Shown here piece after piece: positions 52,733-62,259 of a stretch of 64,000 bases of DNA. The notes under the pieces were generated by a model. That model was not told the origin of the DNA. It did not search any database and saw only the letters and a program-made list of their open reading frames with translations. The stretch is from assembly GCA_016218685.1 (NCBI GenBank), contig JACRDD010000033.1:1-64000 (forward strand). Reading direction: 5' to 3'. The position numbers and the translations under genes were made by a program. This DNA is from Desulfobacterales bacterium (lineage in GTDB: Bacteria > Desulfobacterota > Desulfobacteria > Desulfobacterales > Desulfosarcinaceae). Position 1 is the stretch's first letter. The number at the start of each line of letters is the position of its first letter.

Positions 52733-54127
52733 ATGAAGACCATGAAGCGTTTGTTGGCGGTCACGATCTTTCTGTCATTGATGGGGCTGCTGCTGGCCTC
52801 CGCGGTGCCGGCGGAGGAGATGAAGCCCAAGGCGACGTTTGACTTCAACAAGTTCCCCGATATGTCCGATTTTGATCCCAACCAACCGGTGGAACCCGGG
52901 GGAGACACCATTAAGATCGCCATCGTGGCCTCCTTCTCCGGCCCGGCGGCCGCGGTGGGCGAAATCTACTACGCCTGCGTGGCCTGGGCCGCGCATACCA
53001 TCAACAAGCAAGGCGGGCTGATGGTGGACGGCAAGAAGAAGATGGTGCAGGTCTTCAAGGCCGACGGCCAGAGCAAGCCCGACGTCACCAAGAAGGTGAC
53101 CGAGCGCATGATCCTGCAGGAAAATGTCGATTTTCTGTGGGGCACCAACGGCAGTCATCTGCAAAAGGTGATCAACCAGGTGGCGGACAAATACAAGAAG
53201 ATCTCGGTAAACGCCGCTTCGCTCTCCGATGAACTGCAGGAAGGCCAGGATTTCTCCAGATACAGTTTCATGACCACTTTTTCCACCGAGCAGATCGGAA
53301 GAACGGCAGCCTATTACTATGGCCAGGTCCGCAAAAAGGAAAAAAAGTTCTACATCCTGTGCCAGGACTATCTGTTCGGTCATTCCATGGCCGAAGCCTT
53401 CAAGAAAGGGATCAAGGAGTACTACCCGGAGGCCGAGATCGTCGGTGAAGATTACCACAAGCTGTTCCTGACGGATTTCGCTCCTTACCTTACCAAGATC
53501 AAGGCTTCGGGCGCCGAGGTGGTGTATACCGGCGACTGGATTCCGGATGCGGCCAATCTGCTCAAACAGGCCCGCCAGATGGGCATCACCCTGCCGTTCG
53601 TGGATATCTTCATGAACGAGCCCCGCTTCCTCGTCGAGGTCGGCATCGAAGGCACCAAGGGCCTGGTGAACATCGGCCAGTACGGCATCGGCAACCCGGC
53701 CTTCCGCAACGAAGAGCAGATCAAATACCACAAGGCCTGGCAGAATGCGCGCACCAAATGGAAGGCGCCCTACGATACGGTGCTCTACACCCATCCCTCG
53801 GGAAATATCGGGGCCTACATTACTTCCGTTTACTGGCTCCTGAGCGTCGTCGAGCGGGCGGCCAGCACCGATCCGGACAAGATCATCAAGGTCTGGGAAG
53901 ACGACGTCTATCAAGGTCCTTCGGGCAATGTTTACAAGATGCGCGCCTGCGATCACAAGCAGATCGGCCTGCTGACCGTGCAGGAGTATGTGCCGCCCGA
54001 GGAGCAGAAGCAATCCTATAATATTCCGCCGTACTACTGGTTTAAGGATTGCTCCAACGCCGGTCCGGTGCACGAGGTGCCGATCGAGAAGAATTTGCCC
54101 AAGGCGGATCCGACGCTGTGCAAATAG
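52733..54127 (+). CDS. livK: Branched-chain amino-acid-type ABC transporter, substrate-binding protein
   Basis: A 464-residue periplasmic binding protein. The signal peptide (about 1-27, ending VPAEE) is followed by the Leu/Ile/Val-type fold: IKIAIVASFSGPAAAVGEIY, HTINKQGGLMVDGKKK, then DYLFGHSMAEAFKKGIKEYY. It is longer than LivK (about 345) because of an extra N-terminal stretch and a longer end. Ligand could be amino acids, amides or aromatic acids. AAGGAGG precedes the ATG. It is the first of five transporter genes; a hairpin follows. Confidence 0.93.
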   Translation: MKTMKRLLAVTIFLSLMGLLLASAVPAEEMKPKATFDFNKFPDMSDFDPNQPVEPGGDTIKIAIVASFSGPAAAVGEIYYACVAWAAHTINKQGGLMVDGKKKMVQVFKADGQSKPDVTKKVTERMILQENVDFLWGTNGSHLQKVINQVADKYKKISVNAASLSDELQEGQDFSRYSFMTTFSTEQIGRTAAYYYGQVRKKEKKFYILCQDYLFGHSMAEAFKKGIKEYYPEAEIVGEDYHKLFLTDFAPYLTKIKASGAEVVYTGDWIPDAANLLKQARQMGITLPFVDIFMNEPRFLVEVGIEGTKGLVNIGQYGIGNPAFRNEEQIKYHKAWQNARTKWKAPYDTVLYTHPSGNIGAYITSVYWLLSVVERAASTDPDKIIKVWEDDVYQGPSGNVYKMRACDHKQIGLLTVQEYVPPEEQKQSYNIPPYYWFKDCSNAGPVHEVPIEKNLPKADPTLCK

Positions 54128-54152
54128 CGCACGCGTCTATTGGGGTTTCATC

Positions 54153-54189
54153 GGTGGCCCACCTGGCCATGATCAACAGGTGGGCCACC
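54153..54189 (+). terminator. Intercistronic hairpin in the transporter operon
   Basis: GGTGGCCCACCTG (54153-54165) and CAGGTGGGCCACC (54177-54189) are a perfect 13-bp stem with an 11-nt loop, in the gap between the binding-protein and permease genes. It probably works as partial terminator or 3-prime stabiliser that raises the level of the binding protein over the permease, as in many ABC operons. Confidence 0.75.
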
Positions 54190-54224
54190 CGTTTATCTAC
54201 CTGGTAATGGGGAGCGCGCGTTTT

Positions 54225-55097
54225 ATGGATGCATCCGTTGCGATGTATGTGGCCCAGGGTATCCACGGCCTGGCCTACGGCATGATCCTCTTTCTGGTGG
54301 CCTCGGGCCTGACCCTGATCTTTGGCATGATGGGCGTGTTGAATCTGGCCCATGCCGCCTTTTTCATGCTGTCGGCCTATTTCGGCTACCAGATGCTGGC
54401 CTGGACCGGCAGTTTCTGGCTGGCGCTGCTGGTGGCGCCGGTGCTGACGGCCGTCTTCGGCATCCTGATGGAGCGCTTTCTGCTCAAGAAAGTGCATGCC
54501 TTCGGCCACATGGGTGAGTTGATCCTGACCGTAGGCGTCTCGCTGATCGTTCTGGACGGCGTCAAGGCGGTCTGGGGCACCGAGAGCCTGCCTTTGAAAA
54601 TGCCGCCCATACTGGAGGGTCTGGTGCAGATCGGCGGCATGCAATACCCGATCTACCGGCTGTTTATCATCGCCATGGCGCTGATGCTGCTGGCCATTCT
54701 GTCCCTGGTGCTCTACAAGACGCGCCTGGGCATGGTGGTGCGGGCAGCGGTATCGGATGCCGAAATGGTCAATGCCCTGGGTATCAATGTGCCGCTGGTG
54801 TTCATGTGCGTCTTCGGCGTCGGCACCTGGATGGCCGGGGTGGCCGGGGTGGCCATCGCCCCGATTCTGACGGTTTTTCCCGGGCTGGCCGATCAGATGG
54901 GCATGGATGCCTTCGTCGTGGTGGTGGTCGGCGGCTTCGGGAGCCTGGGCGGGGCCTTCCTGGTCTCCATCATCGGCGGCTTGATCAGCTCTTACGGCGT
55001 TCAGTTCTTGTCGCAGTACGCGGCCGTGTTGATGTTCGTATTCATGGCCGTGGCGCTGGCCATCAAGCCCATGGGGCTCTTTGGAGAACGGGAATAA
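54225..55097 (+). CDS. livH: Branched-chain amino-acid-type ABC transporter permease (LivH)
   Basis: A 290-residue inner-membrane permease with about eight helices. YGMILFLVASGLTLIFGMMG and VLNLAHAAFFML are the LivH start; VVVVVGGFGSLGGAFLVSII is the EAA-like loop that contacts the ATPase. The start ATG at 54225 gives MDASVAMYVAQG; an ATG at 54207 is an alternative. Its stop codon overlaps the next gene as TAATG. Confidence 0.95.
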   Translation: MDASVAMYVAQGIHGLAYGMILFLVASGLTLIFGMMGVLNLAHAAFFMLSAYFGYQMLAWTGSFWLALLVAPVLTAVFGILMERFLLKKVHAFGHMGELILTVGVSLIVLDGVKAVWGTESLPLKMPPILEGLVQIGGMQYPIYRLFIIAMALMLLAILSLVLYKTRLGMVVRAAVSDAEMVNALGINVPLVFMCVFGVGTWMAGVAGVAIAPILTVFPGLADQMGMDAFVVVVVGGFGSLGGAFLVSIIGGLISSYGVQFLSQYAAVLMFVFMAVALAIKPMGLFGERE

Positions 55098-56068
55098 TGA
55101 ACAAGAAGACGAAATCTCTCCTGTGGATCGCGGGTGCGCTTTTTCTTCTGATCTACCCCAGGCTGTTCGGCATCTACTACGCCAACATCGTGGTCACGTT
55201 TGCCGTGTACGCGCTGTTTGCATCCAGCTTGAATCTGCTGCTGGGTTTTACCGGCTTGCTCAGTTTCGGGCACGCCATGTACTTCGGCACCGGGGCTTAC
55301 GGCACGGCCCTGGCGCTGACCCATATCCCGGGACTGCCGCTGATTCCGGCCGTGCTGGCCGGCTTGCTGGCCTCTTTGGTGCTGGCGTTGTGCATCGCCC
55401 CCCTGGTCGTGCGGGTCTCGGGTAATGCTTTTGCCATGATGCACATGGCCTTCGGGCAACTGATGTTCGTGCTGGCGCTCAAACTGCGGGACGTCACCGG
55501 CGGCGAGGATGGCATCGGCGGTTTCGACATCCCGCCTTTTTCGATTCCCGGTGTCATCTCCTTGGACATGACCGACCCGATCCTCTTCTATTATTTCGCC
55601 ATGACCGTGATCATCGGTAGCCTGTGGCTGCTGTGGTTCTTCACCAAAACCCCTTTCGGTCAAATCATGGTGGCCGTGCGCGACAACGCCAAACGCGTGG
55701 ATTACCTGGGCTACCGGGTGCCGCACACCAAGGCGGTGGTGTATGTCATCGCCGGTTGTTTCGCCGGTGTGGCCGGTTCCATCTATGCCTTGTTTCAAAA
55801 CCTGGTGGCCGCTTACGATGCTTACGGCATTCTGACCTCCTTCGTGCCTGTGATGATGACCATGGTCGGCGGCGTGGGGCAATTCTTCGGCCCCATTTAC
55901 GGGGCGGCCATCTTCGGCTTGATCGACGAGTTCACCACGCGCTTTACAGACCGGGTCGAACTGGTGCTGGGCCTGGTGCTCGTGCTGGTGATCATGTATG
56001 CGCCCTATGGCTTTGCCGGTTTCATCACCAAAATGCGCCTGCGCTGGGCGGCAAGGAAAGCGGCTTAG
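55097..56068 (+). CDS. livM: Branched-chain amino-acid-type ABC transporter permease (LivM)
   Basis: A 323-residue permease. ASSLNLLLGFTGLLSFGHAM and the loop MMTMVGGVGQFFGPIYGAAI are those of LivM. It starts in the TAATG overlap with the previous gene (ATG 55097), so its translation is coupled. It forms the membrane channel with LivH. Confidence 0.95.
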   Translation: MNKKTKSLLWIAGALFLLIYPRLFGIYYANIVVTFAVYALFASSLNLLLGFTGLLSFGHAMYFGTGAYGTALALTHIPGLPLIPAVLAGLLASLVLALCIAPLVVRVSGNAFAMMHMAFGQLMFVLALKLRDVTGGEDGIGGFDIPPFSIPGVISLDMTDPILFYYFAMTVIIGSLWLLWFFTKTPFGQIMVAVRDNAKRVDYLGYRVPHTKAVVYVIAGCFAGVAGSIYALFQNLVAAYDAYGILTSFVPVMMTMVGGVGQFFGPIYGAAIFGLIDEFTTRFTDRVELVLGLVLVLVIMYAPYGFAGFITKMRLRWAARKAA

Positions 56069-56089
56069 CAGCCAATGGAGGAACTACCC

Positions 56090-56836
<747 letters not shown>

Positions 56837-56838
56837 AG

Positions 56839-57552
56839 ATGCTCTTGGAAGTGACCAACTTGAACACCTACTACGGGCAGAGCCACGCCCTTCAGGATAT
56901 GTCCCTCCAGGTGGCCAAGGGTGAGGTGGTGGCGCTGCTGGGGCGCAACGGCATGGGCAAGAGCACGACCCTCAAAAGCATCATGGGGCTGCTGAAACCC
57001 AGATCCGGCAAGGTCGTTTTCGAGGGCCGGGAGATCACCGGCCAGGCGCCGTATAAGATCGCCCAGGCCGGCATCGGATACGTGCCCGAGGAGCGGCGCA
57101 TTTTCCCCACCTTGTCGGTGTTGGACAACTTGATGATGGGTGTCAAGGGCGGCAAGATCGACACGGCCGACCCCGATGCCTGGACCATCGAGAAGATCTT
57201 CGACCACTTCCCCTTCATGAAAGAGCGCACCCATCAAAAGGGGGCGCATCTGTCCGGCGGCGAGCAGCAGATGCTGACCATCGGGCGCACCCTGATGGGC
57301 AACCCCAAGCTGCTCATGGTGGACGAACCCACCGAGGGCCTGTCGCCGATCATGGTCAAAGAGGTGCGCGATGTGCTTCGCAAGATCAGCCGATCGGGTA
57401 TCTCGATTTTACTGGTGGAGCACAACCTGAAAATGGCCATGTCGGTGGCCACCCGGGTCTATTTGATGGCCAAGGCGCACCTGGGGTATACCGGCACCGT
57501 AGCGGAACTGGCCGCCAATGCCGAGGTCAGGGCGAAGTATTTAGAGGTCTAG
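56839..57552 (+). CDS. livF: ABC transporter ATP-binding protein (LivF)
   Basis: A 237-residue ATPase, last gene of the operon, two nucleotides after livG. Walker A is GRNGMGKST, the signature LSGGEQQML and Walker B LLMVDEPTEGL. GYVPEERRIFPTLSVLDNL is typical of LivF. The family usually takes up branched-chain amino acids, but related sets import urea, amides or aromatic acids. Confidence 0.95.
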   Translation: MLLEVTNLNTYYGQSHALQDMSLQVAKGEVVALLGRNGMGKSTTLKSIMGLLKPRSGKVVFEGREITGQAPYKIAQAGIGYVPEERRIFPTLSVLDNLMMGVKGGKIDTADPDAWTIEKIFDHFPFMKERTHQKGAHLSGGEQQMLTIGRTLMGNPKLLMVDEPTEGLSPIMVKEVRDVLRKISRSGISILLVEHNLKMAMSVATRVYLMAKAHLGYTGTVAELAANAEVRAKYLEV

Positions 57553-57641
57553 AAAGCGGAAGTAGGAAAGTAGAAAGATACGGTATTCCGTCGTGTTTGG
57601 GAAGTTCCGGTCCGGCGGGGGACGGACCAAAACCGCTGGCG

Positions 57642-57911
57642 CTACTCTTTCAGGAAGGTCACACCCAGGCAGTCGCTGCGGGTCCAGGCCACGCGCGCTT
57701 TGAGAATCAAATCGTTGGGCCGCCCCTTGAAGGGAATGGTCATAAAGATTTCCTGGCCCACTTTGGCCTCATTCTTTCCTGTGGTTTCGATCAGTGCCCC
57801 ACCTTTTCCAAAATTGCGCACATGGCCGGACGCATCGTCCAGCTCGGCGCGCAAATCACATGCGGTGCGGCTGTGCATGCGCCGATCACTTTCATACAAG
57901 GCGTTAAACAT
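57642..57911 (-). CDS. Small PilZ domain protein
   Basis: An 89-residue single PilZ domain from MFNALYESDRRMHSR. The RRxxxR motif is present (RRMHSR, 9-14), but the second motif is NFGKGG instead of the normal D/NxSxxG, so c-di-GMP binding is possible yet uncertain. A G-rich site precedes the ATG at 57911. Longer in-frame starts have no coding look. It converges on livF. Confidence 0.78.
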   Translation of the reverse strand: MFNALYESDRRMHSRTACDLRAELDDASGHVRNFGKGGALIETTGKNEAKVGQEIFMTIPFKGRPNDLILKARVAWTRSDCLGVTFLKE

Positions 57912-58201
57912 GTAGCCCCCCTTTCCTTGAGCCCTTATGGGTATTTCGGGCGCCGTCGTCGCGGCTACTCGGCGTGTGACGCAATATGGCAACCGTGGAC
58001 ACAAATCGTCACCCGACGAAGTCTTCATTAAGCAAAATGCGTGCCATTTTTATCAATTTGTATATCTATCAGATTATGTTGCCAAAGTTGATGAGGGCGG
58101 CAAAAGGCGTTGAAAATTTGACAGGGGGATATGTAAAATGCAAAGCAGTTGCTTGGCATAATGCAAAAATTACAAGAAGTGTCCGAGGGCTCCCAAGGGC
58201 T

Positions 58202-59035
58202 TTAAAAGTAACGGCGGGCGCCTTTATAGCGGGTCTTGAAATAGCTGTTGGAGAGGGAAGAAACGCGCACGGTTCGCTCCCGGGTGGCGGCATGGATGAA
58301 TTGGTCATGGCTGCTGTAAATGCCCACGTGGGAGACGCGGTTGCTTTTTCCGGTGGCGAAAAAGACCAGGTCTCCGGCCTGCAACTCGTTGCGCCCGACC
58401 GGCCTGCCGCTGTAGAACTGATCAGCGCTGTTGCGGGGCAACTCCAAGCCGTGCAGCCGGTAAACGGTCATGGTCAGGCCGCTGCAATCGAAACCATCCT
58501 GCTGGGAAGCTTTGCCGTAGCGGTACGGGCTTCCCAGAAAGCGCCGGGCGGTGTCCACCAGGCTGGCTTGAATGGCGCTGGTCGAACCGGTGGGCGCGTA
58601 GTGCGGGGCGGGCTGGGCGATGAAGAAATCCTGGATCAACCCCCTGGCCTGCAAGGCCTTGGCGCGCCGGTGCGCCTCGGGCAGGGTCGCGAAGCGTTCG
58701 AAGCGCACCTTGGACATGCCGTCTTTGTCGATGAAGTGATAGGCATCCACGCCGTTGGCTTGCAGGCGCTCCGCATAAGCCGCCGCTCGCCCAGGGCTTT
58801 TAAAGGCGCCCACCTGAATCGTAAAAGGGATGATGCGCAGCCCGCCCGGCCCAAAAGGCTCCTGGACGACGGCCGCTTGAGATGGCGCGGGCGGCGGCGG
58901 AAGCGGGGGCGGCGGGACCACCAGCGGTTGCTTGGGACCGCAGGCCGTCGCGGCCAGCAAGGCTGCCATGACAACCCAGCGCGAGAGCCGTGGCCGGGTC
59001 AGCCCCGGACATTTGACAGAAACAGATCCATCCAT
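58202..59035 (-). CDS. SPOR-NlpC/P60 envelope hydrolase (lipoprotein)
   Basis: About 277 residues. A lipoprotein-like signal (MAALLAATACG) and a proline-rich linker are followed by a SPOR domain (about 72-140: FTIQVGAFKSPGRAAAYAER), which binds denuded septal murein. The NlpC/P60 domain has Cys in FDCSGLTMTVYRLHG, His in VSHVGIYSSHD and a third polar residue in FIHAATRE. It is a likely peptidoglycan endopeptidase. A TTG at 59041 is also in frame; the ATG at 59035 is preferred. It lies 45 bp after the USP gene, perhaps separate. Confidence 0.92.
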   Translation of the reverse strand: MDGSVSVKCPGLTRPRLSRWVVMAALLAATACGPKQPLVVPPPPLPPPPAPSQAAVVQEPFGPGGLRIIPFTIQVGAFKSPGRAAAYAERLQANGVDAYHFIDKDGMSKVRFERFATLPEAHRRAKALQARGLIQDFFIAQPAPHYAPTGSTSAIQASLVDTARRFLGSPYRYGKASQQDGFDCSGLTMTVYRLHGLELPRNSADQFYSGRPVGRNELQAGDLVFFATGKSNRVSHVGIYSSHDQFIHAATRERTVRVSSLSNSYFKTRYKGARRYF

Positions 59036-59080
59036 GTGCAAGCCTTACCACGCGCCTTGCGCGCGCTACAACCCCCCTAC

Positions 59081-60031
59081 TCACCGGCAGGCCATCGGAT
59101 CTTTCATAAAATCGGCATCGGCTTCGGGGGGCCGTTTGACCAGCAGGACGCTGGCGGCCGTGCGCGCCATGATCTGCATCGGCAAGCTGCCCAGCATGCG
59201 GCGATAGACATCGTGGCGCAGGCTGGCCCCCATCACGATGACGGTGTCCTGGCCGGCGGCGGCCAGGATCTCTTCGGCCGGTACGCTGCCCGCTTTCATG
59301 ACGATGGTGCCCTGCTTGCCGCAGGCGCCCAGCCAGTCGCGGGCATGTTGCAGGCACTCCTGGGCCGCTTGGAGCCTCTGGGCGTCCATGTTCGGTTCCC
59401 GGACGCAGATCAGGTCCACCGGCGGTCCGATGGCCGGCAGCAGCAGCCGCAACATGGGAAACTGCCGCCGGGCCGCCACTGAGCCGTCGGCGCACACCAG
59501 ATAGCGGCTCTCCGGCCCGCCGCCCCGCACCACCAGCAGCGAGGTGTGCAGATCGAGGGCCAATTTGCGGGTGGTATCGCCCCGGACGATGCGCCCCAAC
59601 TTGCCGCGCTGGGGCGGGGCGACGATCAGCAGGTCGTACCCATGTTCGTCCACCTCCCGGTTGAGGGTTTCGACAAACGGCCCGAACGATTCGTAAAAGG
59701 GGATACGCGCGCCATCCAGCCCCTTGGCGACAAACATGTGGCCCTTGGGCATGTCGCTCAGGGTGATCCCCGGGGGCCGCTCCAGAACCGCTTGGGCCAC
59801 GAGGTTCTCCACGGCCGCCGCCAGGATTCGCAGGCCCGCGGACCGCGCGGCGGCTTCGGTCAGAGCGATTTCCCGGCCCACCGGCGGCGGTTCCTCCGCA
59901 GCATGGGTGCCGGAGCGCACCGTGATAACGGCCAATTCGCTCTCCGGGCAGCGCTGCTTTAGTCCCGCCGCAAAGCGCAAGGCCCTGTCGGCGGCCGGCG
60001 TTCCATCCGTATAGACCAGAATCTTCAGCAT
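59081..60031 (-). CDS. Tandem universal stress protein
   Basis: A 316-residue protein of two USP domains. The first begins ILVYTDGTPAADRALRFAAG, has a long insert and ends LLVVRGG. The second (from about 180) begins YLVCADGSVAARRQF and ends GASLRHDVYRRMLGSLPMQI with SVLLVKRP. The second domain keeps the nucleotide-binding G-2x-G-9x-G(S) look only in part. It follows the SulP gene by 28 nt in the same direction, and such SulP-USP pairs are common, suggesting regulation of the transporter. Confidence 0.88.
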   Translation of the reverse strand: MLKILVYTDGTPAADRALRFAAGLKQRCPESELAVITVRSGTHAAEEPPPVGREIALTEAAARSAGLRILAAAVENLVAQAVLERPPGITLSDMPKGHMFVAKGLDGARIPFYESFGPFVETLNREVDEHGYDLLIVAPPQRGKLGRIVRGDTTRKLALDLHTSLLVVRGGGPESRYLVCADGSVAARRQFPMLRLLLPAIGPPVDLICVREPNMDAQRLQAAQECLQHARDWLGACGKQGTIVMKAGSVPAEEILAAAGQDTVIVMGASLRHDVYRRMLGSLPMQIMARTAASVLLVKRPPEADADFMKDPMACR

Positions 60032-60059
60032 CGAATCGCGCGTTCCTTCGATTGGTGTT

Positions 60060-61904
60060 CTATGGGTTTAGGCCCTCGCCGCCATCCCCTGCTGGCGCCT
60101 GGGCAACGCTTTGGGGCAACGGGCATACCCGCGGCCGGACACCCGGACCGAAAATCTCCCAGTTGCCCTTTTTGAGCTCCGGGCACTCCTTGAAAACCAC
60201 CAACGGGCAGGCGGCGCACACGGCCGGGCAGAAACCTTCGCGCATGGCCTGGCGGATGGCCGCGCCGGTGCTGGTGTGAATATGGGTCGCGCCCACCTCT
60301 TTTAAAAATCCGGAGTTCTTGAGCACCTCGAAGGCCCGATGGTTGAGCCCCGAAAAATAGAGCCCGCCGCCGCGCCCGCGCAGCTCGTCGAGCAGCGTCT
60401 CGAGGATATGGACCCCGCTGGCATCCAGGGTGTTGACCTTGTGCATGCGGATCAGCAAATTGGCCGTATCCGGGTGGCTGCGCAAACGGCGCTGCAAGTC
60501 GTCGCTCACAAAGGCGGTCGATCCGAAGAAGATCGAGCCCTCCACATGGACGATATCCATCTGGCAACAGGTTTCGCCGTAGGCCGAGCCGACCATTTTA
60601 CCGCTGTTCAGATCGGGCACCATGGAGTGGATGCGCGGATGGGAGATGGTGGCCAGGTGCAGCCCGATGGATAGGAGCACGCCCACATAGATGGCAAACT
60701 CGATTCTCAAGAACAAGGTGCAACCGAAGGTGACCATCAGCACGGCGGCATCGGCCCGGGTGCTCTTGATGGTGCGCATGATGTCTCGGGCCTGGATCAT
60801 GTCCCAGGCCACCACGATCAGCACGCCGGCCAGGGCGGAGACGGGCAGCTTGGCCGCCAGGGGGGCGGCCAGCAAGATGGTAGCGGCCACGGCCAGGCCG
60901 GAGATGATGCCGCTCAACGGCGTTTTGGCGCCGGAACGGTAATTGACCGCCGAGCGGGTGAACGAACCGCTGCCCGGATAGCCGCTGAACAAGGCGGCGG
61001 CCACATTGGCCAACCCCTGTCCGATGAACTCCTGGTTGACGTTCAACCGCTGGCGCGTCCGATCGGCAATGGATTTGGCGATGGACATGGCTTCCACGAG
61101 GCCCAGAATGGCGATGGCCAGCGCCCCGGGCGCCAGTTGATCGAACCGCCGCGCAACCTCCATGCTAGGCCAGGTGATGGGCGGCAGGCCGCGCGGGATG
61201 GCGCCCACCACCGCCACCCCCTGTCGATCCAAATCCAGCAAGGCCACCAGGCCGCCGACCAGCACCATGGCCATCAAGGTTCCCGGCCAGGCCGGCCGGA
61301 ATCGCTTGACGCCCGCGATGACGAGAATGGTGGCCAGACCCAGGCCCAGGGAGATGACGTGCACCTGGTTCAAATGGACCAGCACGTTAAACAGATGCTT
61401 GGCCAAAAAATCGGTGGTTTCAATCCGGAGGCCGAGCAGCCCGGGAAGCTGTTTGGCGGCGATCAGGGCCGCGGCGCCGGTGGTAAATCCGATCAACACG
61501 GCGTGGGATACGAAGTTCAGCAGCGCCCCGAGCCTGGCCAGGCCCATCACGATCTTGACGGCGCCCACCAGGAGCGACAAGAAAAGCGCCAACTGAATAT
61601 AGGTCGTGCTGCCGGGATCGGCCAGTGAACTCAACGTGCCGAAGACCACCAGGGAGGCGGTGGTGGTCGGCCCGGTGATCAAATGGGACGAACTGCCCCA
61701 CAGGCAGCCGATGATGGTCGGCATGATGGAGGCGTAGAGCCCGTACTCCACCGGCAGGCCGGCAATCAAGGCATAGGCCATGGACTGGGGCACGGCCACC
61801 ACGGCCACCGTGAGCCCGGCGAGCAGATCGGGCTTGAGAAAACGCCAACGGTAGCCGGGCAGCCAGGCCATGAAGGGGACGACGTTTTGCGGGTGAAAGT
61901 GCAC
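60060..61904 (-). CDS. SulP family anion transporter with STAS domain and Cys-rich tail
   Basis: A 614-residue transporter. The membrane part has LLAGLTVAVVAVPQSMAYAL and SGYPGSGSFTRSAVNYRSGA, SulP signatures, with about 12-14 helices. The STAS domain (about 455-560) contains LIRMHKVNTLDASGVHILET. The tail carries seven cysteines (CPAVCAACP, ECPELKK, VCPLP) in about 45 residues, possibly a metal or Fe-S site. Substrate may be sulfate or bicarbonate. The start is a GTG at 61904; an ATG 11 codons on is an alternative. Confidence 0.92.
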   Translation of the reverse strand: MHFHPQNVVPFMAWLPGYRWRFLKPDLLAGLTVAVVAVPQSMAYALIAGLPVEYGLYASIMPTIIGCLWGSSSHLITGPTTTASLVVFGTLSSLADPGSTTYIQLALFLSLLVGAVKIVMGLARLGALLNFVSHAVLIGFTTGAAALIAAKQLPGLLGLRIETTDFLAKHLFNVLVHLNQVHVISLGLGLATILVIAGVKRFRPAWPGTLMAMVLVGGLVALLDLDRQGVAVVGAIPRGLPPITWPSMEVARRFDQLAPGALAIAILGLVEAMSIAKSIADRTRQRLNVNQEFIGQGLANVAAALFSGYPGSGSFTRSAVNYRSGAKTPLSGIISGLAVAATILLAAPLAAKLPVSALAGVLIVVAWDMIQARDIMRTIKSTRADAAVLMVTFGCTLFLRIEFAIYVGVLLSIGLHLATISHPRIHSMVPDLNSGKMVGSAYGETCCQMDIVHVEGSIFFGSTAFVSDDLQRRLRSHPDTANLLIRMHKVNTLDASGVHILETLLDELRGRGGGLYFSGLNHRAFEVLKNSGFLKEVGATHIHTSTGAAIRQAMREGFCPAVCAACPLVVFKECPELKKGNWEIFGPGVRPRVCPLPQSVAQAPAGDGGEGLNP

Positions 61905-62259
61905 GCCTTAGCTCATTTTCAGGCAGCCGTTTATCTTTACTATAGTAACAACACCATTTTTAATCATTGAAAACGATACAAAAAGAAAACGCTTTTGGGC
62001 AAGCGCTTTTCGCGTCGGGGATTGCAGGACCCCAAAGAATCGTTTGACAACGCCATTCCGAGCCAATAAGACTTGCACTCGATGCGTGCTCCCATTCGGC
62101 AGTAGCCCCCCCTTTTCTACTGCACCCTGATCTTGCATACGCACAACTTCGGATGTCATTTTTCCGGGCACCGCAGCACCACCCGCCCGCTTGCACCGGC
62201 TTTGACATCGCACGATGCCGGGCACGAAACCAACCGCCCCCCAAGGATGGAACCAAGCC
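61905..62259. other. Divergent intergenic region
   Basis: 355 bp between the SulP gene (leftward) and the pentapeptide gene (rightward). It contains TTGACA at 62044-62049 and, 17 bp on, TAAGAC, a weak + promoter. An imperfect hairpin (AAACGCTT/AAGCGCTTT near 61990) is present. Frames on the minus strand here are tails of the shadows of the pentapeptide gene. Confidence 0.45.

Noticed and set aside
57609-57628. GGTCCG/CGGACC hairpin after livF as a terminator
   Set aside because: The stem is only 6 bp, and no T-run follows on either strand; too weak to list.
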